Positions 6,674 through 14,008 are shown, counted from the first letter of the stretch. The stretch is 17,988 nt of DNA from an uncultured bacterium (GCA_903891365.1 CAITEG010000058.1:1-17988); one strand, 5' to 3'. Notes: generated by a model not told the origin, from the sequence alone. Numbers and translations: made by a program.

Positions 6674-6757
6674 AGGTGTTTGGAGGGTTCGCCCTCTCAC
6701 GGCTTTCAAGCTGTAGCCAAGCACCTTACAAAGGACCCACCGGAAGGTGGATTTTTT
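6674..6757 (+). ncRNA. Structured small RNA of unknown class
   Basis: An RNA of about 84 nt with a complete transcription unit of its own. A 10-bp outer stem joins 6674-6683 to 6717-6726 with one G-U wobble. Inside it are two hairpins: AGGG-UUCG-CCCU (6684-6695, a stable UUCG tetraloop) and 6699-6704 with 6709-6714 around UUCA. This makes a three-way junction with every stem closed. A spacer (6727-6736) leads to a terminator hairpin with a GGAA tetraloop and six T residues (6737-6757). I compared it from memory with SRP RNA, tRNA, tmRNA, 6S, hammerhead and the common riboswitches and found no match. No gene follows on this strand, so it is more like a free-standing RNA than a leader. Confidence 0.65.
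6737..6757 (+). terminator. Terminator of the structured RNA
   Basis: CCACC (6737-6741) and GGTGG (6746-6750) around GGAA, then ATTTTTTG. It ends 4 nt before the stop codon of the convergent gene at 6762. The T run follows only on the plus strand. Confidence 0.85.
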
Positions 6758-6761
6758 GTTT

Positions 6762-7238
6762 TTAATCCTCTTCTGGTATACCTTCACACAGGATTCGACT
6801 CATTGTTTCTTCGTTCATTTTCCAAAATGGTATAAGACTCCAGAAAAATTTCCGTCCTCCATCAATTTGTTTTACGATAACTCTAATTCTGTTTCTTTTT
6901 ACAACAGCAACAAATTCATAATAATTTACAGGCTTGAGGACATTATCGGTTCTATTGTGTACACGAATTCTTTCAAATTTTTTAGTCTCAGATATTCCTT
7001 GAAGTGTATGAGATAATTTTAATATTTCGGGCACAATATATAAAAGCTTAAATCTCATGTATTGATCCTGCTCTAATCTAGCCTTATCTCTCCTTTTAAA
7101 CTTAAGATGTTCAAGCCCCTGATTACCAAAAGATATTTTTTCTTTAAAATAAGGACAATAAACCTCATTGATTGATTTGTAAAATTTCTCTCCTTCTTGT
7201 TTCAATATATTGAATTGTTCTTCTGTAAATTCAATCAT
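6762..7238 (-). CDS. Small companion protein of the MmeI-like enzyme
   Basis: A 158-residue soluble protein starting 3 nt after the stop of the restriction-modification gene, so almost certainly co-transcribed with it. Visible features are a charged N-terminal segment with GLEHLKFKRRDKAR (41-54), a helical middle (57-82) and a C-terminal beta-rich part with NYYEFVAVV (105-113) and RVIVKQIDGGRKFFWSLIPFW (119-139). From memory it resembles small proteins annotated as 'methylase-associated X1' beside DNA methylases. The His44/Arg-rich region and the terminal beta hairpins also recall compact BECR/RelE-fold nucleases, but I cannot confirm this. Possible roles are an accessory nuclease, a specificity or immunity factor, or a regulator of the neighbouring enzyme. 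No catalytic assignment is claimed. Confidence 0.8.
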   Translation of the reverse strand: MIEFTEEQFNILKQEGEKFYKSINEVYCPYFKEKISFGNQGLEHLKFKRRDKARLEQDQYMRFKLLYIVPEILKLSHTLQGISETKKFERIRVHNRTDNVLKPVNYYEFVAVVKRNRIRVIVKQIDGGRKFFWSLIPFWKMNEETMSRILCEGIPEED

Positions 7239-7241
7239 AGA

Positions 7242-9947
7242 TTATTTAGTATATTTTTTATATAACTCAAACAAAAATTCAATTCTCTCTTCCTTGTTTG
7301 TGAATTTTCTACCATAGCAAGAATCCACTGCCCTATCGAGTTCAATGTGAGCTTTTACTAATTCTGGTGGCATAGTATTTGGGTCATATAAATCTGCAAG
7401 TGAACTATTTGGAAATTCTGAGTGGGCAATTAGAACTTTTTCTGCACATTCTTCCACTTTCTTTTTCTGTTCATTTGTCACTTTTTCTGGCCAAGGAAAA
7501 TTATTATAAACTATATTTATTGAATAATTATAGTCACTTTTTAATCTTCCACATACCCTATTAACCCAAGTCATATGCATTCCTGAAGTCAAAACTCCAA
7601 ATATATATAAATCTGCATCGGGAACAACTGCCACACGATTAGTTGCAATAACTTCTGGGCTAAAATATCCCATGGGAATTATTTCTCTATTTTCTGAAGA
7701 AACAAAGGGTACAAGCAAATAATCACTTTTAGGCTGCCTAATTTCTCCAAATAAACTAGGAGTTTTAGCTAATTTTTTTGTAGCTTCTCTAACACTTTCT
7801 AATCGATGTTCTTTTGTTTTTTCTATTCTTTCTAATACTTTTGGCATTGTTCGTAATTCAGCTGGATCAGCATCAACCAACCATAAACACCATCTTTTCA
7901 AGTTATTTATAAATTCTTCGGCCCCGATAAGTTGCTTGATATATTTTTTACTACTTGGTTCTTCTCTTGTGAAATCTTCTAATTCATTATCTTCAATAAT
8001 CAAATTACCTCCATCATTTGGCATATTACCAAAAATCATTTCTGGAACCTTACAAATTGGTTTATTTCTATTTTCCAAGAAAACATCTTCTCCTTCTACA
8101 AGATAAGCATTGATGTGTGTAGCTTCTTTTTCTTTCGGTTCACTTTTTATATTCTCATATTCATAAAGATATTTCTTATCTGTATCAAAACAAGCAAATC
8201 CAACAATAATACAGTAAACAGCTGCTACTCCTGGAGCATCATTATTCCATTTAAAAGTTTGATGAGCAAAATGAATTGTAATATTATATTTCTCTTTAAG
8301 TCTTTTCCATAAAATTCCAACCTGCTCACCTTGGCAAATAGAATTTGTAGAAACAAAAGCTGTTTTTATAAAAGTATCTTGCATATACTTGGAAGCTTTT
8401 TCATACCAAGCCGTCACAAAATCTAGATTCCCTGCACCTTTAGCATTTTCAAAAGTATCTAAAAATATTTGTTTTTGATCTTTGTCCATAAGTCTAGCTC
8501 CAACAAAAGGAGGATTGCCTAGAATATAATTCAATTGATTTTTAGGAACCACACTTTCCCAGTCTGTAGTAAGAGCATCCCCATTTACTATACTTGCTGG
8601 TTCACGAAGCGGTATACGAGCATAAATATGTCCAAATTTCTCTGAAAACATCATATTCATCTGATGATCTACCAAATACATTGCAACCCTAGCGACAAGA
8701 GACGGAAATTCTTCTATTTCAATACCATAAAATTGATTGACATTTATAATAGAGAATTCGTCTGCTCCAAAAATTCTTAATCCGGCAGTTTTCGCTGTTT
8801 CTTTTTTTAATAAAACATCAAGTTCTAATTTACGAAGTTCACGATATGCTATAACTAAAAAGTTACCACAACCACACGCTGGATCTAAAAATTTTAAAGA
8901 TGAAAGTTTTATATGAAATTCTTCAAGTTTTTTCATATTATGTTTTACTTGATCAAACTCAACATATAATTCATCGAGAAAAAGAGGTTGAATAACCTTC
9001 ATTATATTTATCTCTGAAGTGTAGTGCGCTCCAAGTTGCCTCCTTTCTTTTTCATTCATTACTCCTTGGAATAGTGACCCAAAAATAGAGGCAGAAATCT
9101 CAGACCAATCAAAACTACAACATTTGATGAGCTTCAATCGAGCAGTAGTATCAAGTGACACCGAAGCAATTCTTTCTGCAAAAATTCCACCATTAATATA
9201 AGGAAAGGATGCAAGTTGTTCGTCCAGAGTAATTTGTCTTTTGTTCTCAGGAGTGTTCAGAATTTCAAAAATTTGCATCAGTTTAATTCCTAAATCACTA
9301 CCATCAACACTCGTGCGATCTTCTATATAATCCCTAAATGAATTTTTTGTAAAAATTCCCGTATCGTCCGCAAAAAGACAAAATAAAATACGTACAAGAA
9401 AAACTTCTAAATCGTGACCAGAATATCCAGTCTTAGCAATTTCATTATGAAAATCAGCCATCAATCTCGCTGCTTTAATACTAGCATCTTCTTCTTTTTC
9501 ATATACATGAGTTGTATACCCAGAAATAAAACCAAATAAATCTACATTTTTGTGTAAATCTTTAAGAAAAAATTCTTCTTGCTTATCTTTCTCTAAGTCA
9601 TAAATTCTTATTCTTTCAAAATCAGAAACTATGATATATCGAGGTAATTCAGCATCTTTTAATCCTGGAAAATAATCTTTAGCTTGAGAATAAGCTTTAT
9701 CTAAGTTTTTCCCTTTAGATTTATGTTCAGCAAGCATTACTCCTTTCCAAAGAACATCTATAAAACCAGCTCCACCATCAAGTTTCTTAACTGGATATTC
9801 AAATGAAGCTACTCGTCTACGAGATATACCAAATACTTCAAAAAATCCATCCCAAAAACTTTTTGCCTCTGCATCTTCGCTATATTCCCTCTCCCATTCT
9901 TTAGAGAAAGACACTGCTCTATTTCTTATTTCATTTAGGGTTATCAT
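7242..9947 (-). CDS. MmeI-like single-chain restriction-modification enzyme (type IIL/IIG)
   Basis: A 901-residue polypeptide combining a nuclease, a DNA adenine methyltransferase and target recognition, close to the 919 residues of MmeI. The N-terminus has Asp64-X9-Glu74-X-Lys76 within GFIDVLWKGVMLAEHK, exactly the D-X9-EXK nuclease spacing known for MmeI. A helical spacer (about 150-300) follows, then methyltransferase motif X region GAHYTSE (306-312), AdoMet motif I DPACGCGNFL (355-364), FYGIEIEEFP (406-415), and catalytic motif IV NPPF (478-481), typical of N6-adenine methylases. The target-recognition domain should be about 610-820 and a helical C-terminus follows. All key residues are present and there is no frameshift, so it looks active. 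It starts 46 nt after mreC on the same strand, with a -10 box 8 nt before its ATG. The recognition sequence cannot be read from the sequence. Confidence 0.93.
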   Translation of the reverse strand: MITLNEIRNRAVSFSKEWEREYSEDAEAKSFWDGFFEVFGISRRRVASFEYPVKKLDGGAGFIDVLWKGVMLAEHKSKGKNLDKAYSQAKDYFPGLKDAELPRYIIVSDFERIRIYDLEKDKQEEFFLKDLHKNVDLFGFISGYTTHVYEKEEDASIKAARLMADFHNEIAKTGYSGHDLEVFLVRILFCLFADDTGIFTKNSFRDYIEDRTSVDGSDLGIKLMQIFEILNTPENKRQITLDEQLASFPYINGGIFAERIASVSLDTTARLKLIKCCSFDWSEISASIFGSLFQGVMNEKERRQLGAHYTSEINIMKVIQPLFLDELYVEFDQVKHNMKKLEEFHIKLSSLKFLDPACGCGNFLVIAYRELRKLELDVLLKKETAKTAGLRIFGADEFSIINVNQFYGIEIEEFPSLVARVAMYLVDHQMNMMFSEKFGHIYARIPLREPASIVNGDALTTDWESVVPKNQLNYILGNPPFVGARLMDKDQKQIFLDTFENAKGAGNLDFVTAWYEKASKYMQDTFIKTAFVSTNSICQGEQVGILWKRLKEKYNITIHFAHQTFKWNNDAPGVAAVYCIIVGFACFDTDKKYLYEYENIKSEPKEKEATHINAYLVEGEDVFLENRNKPICKVPEMIFGNMPNDGGNLIIEDNELEDFTREEPSSKKYIKQLIGAEEFINNLKRWCLWLVDADPAELRTMPKVLERIEKTKEHRLESVREATKKLAKTPSLFGEIRQPKSDYLLVPFVSSENREIIPMGYFSPEVIATNRVAVVPDADLYIFGVLTSGMHMTWVNRVCGRLKSDYNYSINIVYNNFPWPEKVTNEQKKKVEECAEKVLIAHSEFPNSSLADLYDPNTMPPELVKAHIELDRAVDSCYGRKFTNKEERIEFLFELYKKYTK

Positions 9948-9955
9948 AATTTTAT

Positions 9956-9961
9956 ATTATA
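9956..9961 (-). promoter_or_regulatory. -10 box of the restriction-modification pair
   Basis: A perfect TATAAT on the minus strand 8 nt before the ATG, with only a weak TTGTTT 19 nt upstream as a -35. It suggests an independent, possibly leaderless transcript in addition to read-through from mreC. Confidence 0.4.
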
Positions 9962-9993
9962 TTCATAATATCACATTTAAAAACAATTTTGAT

Positions 9994-10791
9994 TTAATTA
10001 CGCTTTACAAAAACCCACTTTAGATTTTGAACATTTATAGGTGAGCTTAGAAGCACCTTCTTCATCGGATCGGTCGGTGTTGAGATAACATCTTCCATAA
10101 CAGCTACAACTTCAGAGGAAAGATTTGGCAAAAGGATGAGAGTACCTTTATTAAAAGGTAAATCCACGGGGATAGTCATCTCAAAATTTCCACCACCTCT
10201 TCCTACTAATTCTACACTTGCATTCACTCCATCGATAATAGCTTCGGTCACTCTACCTGGATTTGAATAAAGAGCGATGAGAGCCGTATTATCATAAACA
10301 GAAACGACTTCACCGATAGGAGTTATGGCATTTGCATACACTTTGTTACCTATAAGCACACCTACGTTCTTACCTATATCTATGATGATGGTGTCGTATG
10401 GAGAATAGTTTGGCTTCGTCAGTATATTTGCTAGGACCATATCTTTGCCTGGAGTAATGCGCCCTAAAGATTCTTTGAGAGAAATATTCTCATTCTTAAG
10501 TACTTGATAATCAATCATAGCAGACTTTAAGTCTGTATTCTCTTTTATAAGATTTTCATTCTCTTTATAAACGGATGCTTTGGTGCGGATAACATAACCA
10601 GCTTCTTCTATACTATTCACTGCAGCTGTTTTCACTTTCCAGATAGGCTTGCCAATAAAATGAAAAGCTGGACTAAAAAAAGCAAACACTCCCAATACAG
10701 CTAATAACAGAAAAATGCTCAAAAAAATTAAATTCTTGATCGTTCTTCTCTTCTTAGCTATTTGGTTTTTATCGCGGAACTGATGAATCAT
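9994..10791 (-). CDS. mreC: Rod-shape protein MreC
   Basis: MreC links the cytoplasmic MreB filaments to the extracytoplasmic cell-wall elongation machinery. The 265-residue protein has a basic N-terminus, one membrane segment (about 20-40, LIFLSIFLLLAVLGVFAFF), a coiled coil with repeated Glu/Lys/Leu (about 70-110) and the C-terminal beta domains (about 118-265) including YDTIIIDIGKNVGVLIGNKV, the typical MreC core. It overlaps the 3' end of mreB by 23 bp, indicating translational coupling. mreD, rodA and a penicillin-binding protein, often next in such operons, are not here; a restriction-modification gene follows instead. Confidence 0.95.
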   Translation of the reverse strand: MIHQFRDKNQIAKKRRTIKNLIFLSIFLLLAVLGVFAFFSPAFHFIGKPIWKVKTAAVNSIEEAGYVIRTKASVYKENENLIKENTDLKSAMIDYQVLKNENISLKESLGRITPGKDMVLANILTKPNYSPYDTIIIDIGKNVGVLIGNKVYANAITPIGEVVSVYDNTALIALYSNPGRVTEAIIDGVNASVELVGRGGGNFEMTIPVDLPFNKGTLILLPNLSSEVVAVMEDVISTPTDPMKKVLLSSPINVQNLKWVFVKRN

Positions 10792-11815
10792 CTGTGTTTA
10801 ATAATACTTCTTTATAAATATCAAAATCATCAAGCACAACTCCGGTGCCTCTCGCTACAGCTGTAAGCGGATCTTCGGCTATGTATATAGGAATCTTAAG
10901 GGTATTTCTAAGTAGTGTATCGAGGCCTCTTATCATCGCTCCACCACCTGAGAGGACTAGACCACGATGCATTATATCTGAGAGAAGCTCTGGAGGTGTC
11001 GTCTCTAAGACTTCTTTAACTCCATCTACAAGACCAAGAATTGAAGGTAAGATAGCTTCTCTAATATCTGAGTCTGTAACAATAACTTGGCGAGGAAGTC
11101 CTGTCACCAAGTCACGCCCTCTTACTTCTGCTTCCATGGACTCTCCTTCGACTACAGAACCAATAGCAATTTTTACATTCTCAGCAGTTCTCTCTCCAAT
11201 AAGAAGTTTAAATTCATCTTTCATGTAGTTGATAATATCGTAGTTAAGAAGGTCTCCTGCTATTTTTAAATTCTTTGAACGAACAACTCCAGAGAGAGAT
11301 ATAACCGCGACGTCAGTAGTTCCCCCTCCGATATCTACAATGACTGAACCCATAGCATCTTTGACTGGAAGTCTGATACCGATAGCCGCAGACATAGGCT
11401 CTTCTATAATATAAACTTCGCGAGCACCAGCTGAGCGAGCAGCATCTTCAACAGCACGTATCTCTACGTTTGTAATACCAGTTGGAACACCGAGAACAAC
11501 ACGAGGACGAATAAACTTCTTTGACATCTTCTCGGCTTTACCGATAAGGTAAGCAAGCATTTCTTCTGTAACTTCAAAGTCAGAGATAACTCCATCCACA
11601 ATAGGACGAACGGCCCGTACATGCCCTGGTGTCCTACCTAGCATCTGCTTGGCTTCAGCACCGACAGCAATGATCTGACCAGTCTTTTGATTTACCACAA
11701 CCACTGAAGGTTCGTTGATAACGATACCGTGACCCTTCAAATACACCAGCGTATTAGCTGTACCGAGATCGATACCGATATCATTAGAAAACATTTGGTA
11801 AATTTTTTTGAACAT
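10769..11815 (-). CDS. mreB: Rod-shape-determining actin homologue MreB
   Basis: MreB forms membrane-associated ATP-dependent filaments that guide side-wall synthesis. The 348 residues are of standard length and show phosphate-1 loop DLGTANT (16-22), phosphate-2 loop DIGGGTTDVA (161-170), the GERTAE motif (207-212) and the adenosine loop LSGGGAMIRGL (288-298). The N-terminus MFKKIYQMF is short and amphipathic, as expected for membrane contact. The ATG comes 5 nt after the proS stop with no SD, and mreC overlaps its end, so proS-mreB-mreC most likely form one transcription unit from the proS promoter. Confidence 0.98.
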   Translation of the reverse strand: MFKKIYQMFSNDIGIDLGTANTLVYLKGHGIVINEPSVVVVNQKTGQIIAVGAEAKQMLGRTPGHVRAVRPIVDGVISDFEVTEEMLAYLIGKAEKMSKKFIRPRVVLGVPTGITNVEIRAVEDAARSAGAREVYIIEEPMSAAIGIRLPVKDAMGSVIVDIGGGTTDVAVISLSGVVRSKNLKIAGDLLNYDIINYMKDEFKLLIGERTAENVKIAIGSVVEGESMEAEVRGRDLVTGLPRQVIVTDSDIREAILPSILGLVDGVKEVLETTPPELLSDIMHRGLVLSGGGAMIRGLDTLLRNTLKIPIYIAEDPLTAVARGTGVVLDDFDIYKEVLLNTDDSSVPR

Positions 11816-11820
11816 ATAAG

Positions 11821-13266
11821 TTAATACGATCGTGCAAAGACGACTCTGATTTTAGAAGGTTTACCAGACTTGATACATACACCCTCTTCTTCTTTTTCAT
11901 CAAGAGGAATACATCTAACTGTCGCTCCTGTTTCTTCTTTAATTTTAGCTTCAACTTCTCCATCGCCCGACCAGTGAGCTTTTACAAATTTCCCTTCTTC
12001 TGTTGCTTTTACAAATTCGTCCCAAGTATCAACTGATACAGTATTATTAATCAACCTATTTTTGGCTTGTTCAAATAGATTATTTTGGATTAACTCTAAT
12101 AAATTTGTAACTGCGTCTTTAAGTTCTGGTAGTGGAACAGACTTCTTTTCTCCTGTATCTCTACGGACAACCATAACCGTATTTGCTGCTATATCTTTAG
12201 GGCCAATTTCTATACGTAAAGGAACTCCTTTTTTCTCCCATTCATAATACTTTTCTCCTGGACGCATATCTCTATTGTCTAGTTTTACAGTAAAACCAGC
12301 AGAAATTAAATTAGAAAAAATATTTTGTGACTCTTCTTCTACTAATTGCTTGTCCCATTCCTTCGGAATAATAGGAACAATAACTATCTGTATTGAAGCA
12401 ATCTTTGGAGGTAAAACTAAACCTTTATCATCACTATGAGTCATAATAAGTCCACCTATAGTTCTAGTAGATAATCCCCAACTTGTTTGCCATCCATATT
12501 GTCTAGTACTTGATTCATCCAAAAATGTGACATCAAAAGCTTTTGCAAAATTCTGACCAAGATTGTGAGATGTAGCGAATTGTAAAGCCTTACCATCTTG
12601 CATCATAGTTTCTATAGTATAAGTACCTTTTGCTCCAGCGAATTTCTCTGCTTCAGACTTTCTGCCAGGAATAGTAGGAATAGCCATATAATTCTCAGCA
12701 AAATCTTTATATATATCAAGCATCATCAACGCTCTTTCTTCTGCTTCTGCCTCTGTTGCATGTACAGTATGACCCTCTTGCCACAAGAATTCTGTCGTAC
12801 GCAAAAATAAACGTGTACGCATTTCCCATCTTATAACATTTGCCCATTGATTAATGAGGAGTGGTAAGTCACGATGAGAACGAACCCACTTTGAAAACAC
12901 TTCATACATTATTGTCTCAGAAGTTGGACGCAAAACTAGTGGCTCTTCAAGTTTCTTGCCTCCAGCATGAGTAACAACAGCAACTTCAGGAGCAAAACCT
13001 TCAACGTGAGCTTCTTCTCTCTTTAATAATTTTTCAGGAATAAGCATCGGAAAGTATGCATTCTCTACTCCTGTTGCTTTAAACTTCTCGTCAAGAATTT
13101 TCTGAGTTTTTTCCCACAAAGCATACCCATAAGGTTTAATAATCATGCAACCCTTAACAGGAGAATTCTCAGCCAAATCTGCAGAATCAATAACATCCAA
13201 ATACCATTGGCTATAATCCTCTGCCCTACTTGTAATCTTTTTTTCCTCAAATTTAGATTGTTCCAT
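11821..13266 (-). CDS. proS: Prolyl-tRNA synthetase, archaeal/eukaryotic type
   Basis: A class II aminoacyl-tRNA synthetase that charges tRNA-Pro. At about 481 residues it lacks the INS editing domain of the long bacterial ProRS and belongs to the short archaeal/eukaryotic-type form. Visible are RPTSET (proline pocket), motif 2 NVIRWEMRTRLFLRTTEF, motif 3 region THSDDKGLVLPP, an anticodon-binding domain and the extra C-terminal domain ending in the characteristic ARSY with its terminal Tyr. The C-terminal domain keeps only two cysteines (RCIPL and GVCIKSGKPS), so the zinc site is probably degenerate, as in several bacterial members. The frame extends 4 codons upstream (ATG at 13278), but that codon overlaps the -10 box, so the ATG at 13266 is preferred. 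Confidence 0.96.
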   Translation of the reverse strand: MEQSKFEEKKITSRAEDYSQWYLDVIDSADLAENSPVKGCMIIKPYGYALWEKTQKILDEKFKATGVENAYFPMLIPEKLLKREEAHVEGFAPEVAVVTHAGGKKLEEPLVLRPTSETIMYEVFSKWVRSHRDLPLLINQWANVIRWEMRTRLFLRTTEFLWQEGHTVHATEAEAEERALMMLDIYKDFAENYMAIPTIPGRKSEAEKFAGAKGTYTIETMMQDGKALQFATSHNLGQNFAKAFDVTFLDESSTRQYGWQTSWGLSTRTIGGLIMTHSDDKGLVLPPKIASIQIVIVPIIPKEWDKQLVEEESQNIFSNLISAGFTVKLDNRDMRPGEKYYEWEKKGVPLRIEIGPKDIAANTVMVVRRDTGEKKSVPLPELKDAVTNLLELIQNNLFEQAKNRLINNTVSVDTWDEFVKATEEGKFVKAHWSGDGEVEAKIKEETGATVRCIPLDEKEEEGVCIKSGKPSKIRVVFARSY

Positions 13267-13276
13267 ATATACCCAC

Positions 13277-13305
13277 ATACTACTCTAAAATAGACTTTTT
13301 GACAA
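13277..13305 (-). promoter_or_regulatory. Promoter of proS-mreB-mreC
   Basis: TTGTCA (13300-13305), a 17-nt spacer and TAGTAT (13277-13282) on the minus strand. The preferred ATG (13266-13264) begins 10 nt after the -10, leaving a leader of about 3 nt at most. The upstream ATG (13278) lies inside the -10 and could not be translated from this start. Confidence 0.6.
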
Positions 13306-13378
13306 TTTTAAATATTTAGGGATTTTTGAGTTATTTCTCAATTTATATTGATTCCAAATGCAGTAAAACTATACATTT

Positions 13379-13412
13379 TTACCCAAAATGAACGATAGCA
13401 AAAACCGGGTAA
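13379..13412. repeat. Element A: TTACCC-N22-GGGTAA downstream of the Cas2-like gene
   Basis: TTACCC (13379-13384) and GGGTAA (13407-13412) are inverted ends separated by 22 nt; the inverted arms extend to TTTTACCC/GGGTAAAA. The interior contains CGATAG. It matches element B at 26 of 34 positions in the same orientation and lies 74 nt upstream of the proS -35. Confidence 0.65.
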
Positions 13413-13415
13413 AAG

Positions 13416-13455
13416 TTATTCTTCATCATACCCCCCTATTTTTCATCATATCCCT
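13416..13455. repeat. Imperfect 20-bp tandem duplication across the stop codon of the Cas2-like gene
   Basis: Positions 13416-13435 and 13436-13455 match at 16 of 20 bases, sharing TTCATCATA. The right copy carries the stop codon and the last codons (YDEK) of the gene; the left copy is a decayed repeat of them. It starts 3 bp after element A. Confidence 0.6.
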
Positions 13456-13927
13456 TTGAGAGTTTAAAAGTTTTTAAATTATCACCTAATTTTATTTCTT
13501 TTAAATAATTAGAAAAATCTTCAGGTAACGGTGATGGCCCTACCCATACACTCCTTTGGATCATTACAAAATGAAACTTTTTTAAATGTCGTCGAAACCA
13601 ATTTCTCTCCTTTTTCTTATTTTCTTCTATGTCGTACACAATAAGTAAATCTTTAGGTGAATTTTCATCTTTCTCTGTTTCAAACATCTTTAAAATGTCC
13701 TTACCTTTTTCTAAAAATATTTTTCCCTTAGTAGTTACTATATATTCCCCATTCAGCATTTTCTTAACAAAACCCTTTTTACTAAGAATAGAAAATTTAT
13801 TTGCAAGTGTTTGATATTTGTAATGCTTGAAATCAGGCAACCCTAAAAAACCAACCCTCACACCTTTATATCTAGTGTTTGCCTCATTTTTATTCAAATA
13901 CTCAAGAATTTCTCGTTCTACGCTCAT
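13436..13927 (-). CDS. Winged-helix protein with Cas2-like (PaaX C-terminal type) domain
   Basis: A 163-residue protein with two parts. Residues about 1-78 look like a winged helix-turn-helix (KYQTLANKFSILSKKGFVKKMLNGEYIVTTKGKIFL, with the wing at GEYIVTTKG). Residues about 92-158 look like the Cas2 ferredoxin fold: first strand DLLIVYDI with the conserved Asp99, RRHLKKFHFVMIQRSVWVG, and a final strand LKTFKLS. The combination is that of PaaX-type regulators and of stand-alone Cas2-like proteins common in Candidate Phyla Radiation genomes. No cas1 or CRISPR array is present, so spacer acquisition is not suggested. It is likely a DNA-binding regulator, perhaps autoregulated through element B, which covers its -35 region. 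A nuclease or toxin role is an alternative. The ATG follows an extended -10 box by 7 nt. Confidence 0.8.
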   Translation of the reverse strand: MSVEREILEYLNKNEANTRYKGVRVGFLGLPDFKHYKYQTLANKFSILSKKGFVKKMLNGEYIVTTKGKIFLEKGKDILKMFETEKDENSPKDLLIVYDIEENKKKERNWFRRHLKKFHFVMIQRSVWVGPSPLPEDFSNYLKEIKLGDNLKTFKLSKGYDEK

Positions 13928-13934
13928 ATATTTT

Positions 13935-13943
13935 ATTATACCA
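13935..13943 (-). promoter_or_regulatory. Extended -10 promoter of the Cas2-like gene
   Basis: TGGTATAAT on the minus strand, 7 nt before the ATG, giving a leaderless message. There is no recognisable -35; element B (13947-13980) begins 3 nt upstream and covers that position, so binding there would be expected to control the promoter. Confidence 0.55.
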
Positions 13944-13946
13944 CCC

Positions 13947-13980
13947 TTACCCGAAACGTGCGATAGTATAATCTGGGTAA
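13947..13980. repeat. Element B: TTACCC-N22-GGGTAA at the promoter of the Cas2-like gene
   Basis: TTACCC (13947-13952) and GGGTAA (13975-13980) with a 22-nt interior containing CGATAG in the same register as element A. The two elements are direct copies 568 bp apart, on either side of the gene. Its right end merges with the T run of the terminator of the next gene. Confidence 0.65.
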
Positions 13981-14008
13981 AAAAATAACCAACAATTAAG
14001 TTGGCTAT
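13979..14008 (-). terminator. Terminator of the orphan gene at 14034
   Basis: Arms 14000-14008 and 13985-13993 pair over 9 bp around a 6-nt loop. The one imperfect position is G-U in the minus-strand RNA but A-C in the plus-strand RNA, so the hairpin belongs to the minus strand. Seven U residues follow (13979-13985). Confidence 0.8.

Noticed and set aside
6674..6726. tRNA or tRNA-like gene with a UCA anticodon
   Set aside because: The hairpins are in the wrong order and number for a cloverleaf, and there is no T-arm GTTCRA element near the 3' end.
6674..6757. Bacterial SRP RNA
   Set aside because: It has a GGAA tetraloop but lacks the conserved GGAAGCAGCC asymmetric loop and the helix 8 layout.
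10845..11228. 127-codon plus-strand frame opposite mreB
   Set aside because: Antisense shadow of the highly conserved mreB frame with low-complexity Ser/Arg/Pro content.
13321..13360. TTGAG/CTCAA hairpin as a terminator
   Set aside because: Only 5 bp with no clear T run on either strand and no gene that it would end.
13379..13980. CRISPR array linked to the Cas2-like gene
   Set aside because: Only two related elements, far apart and imperfect, with no spacers of regular length and no cas1.
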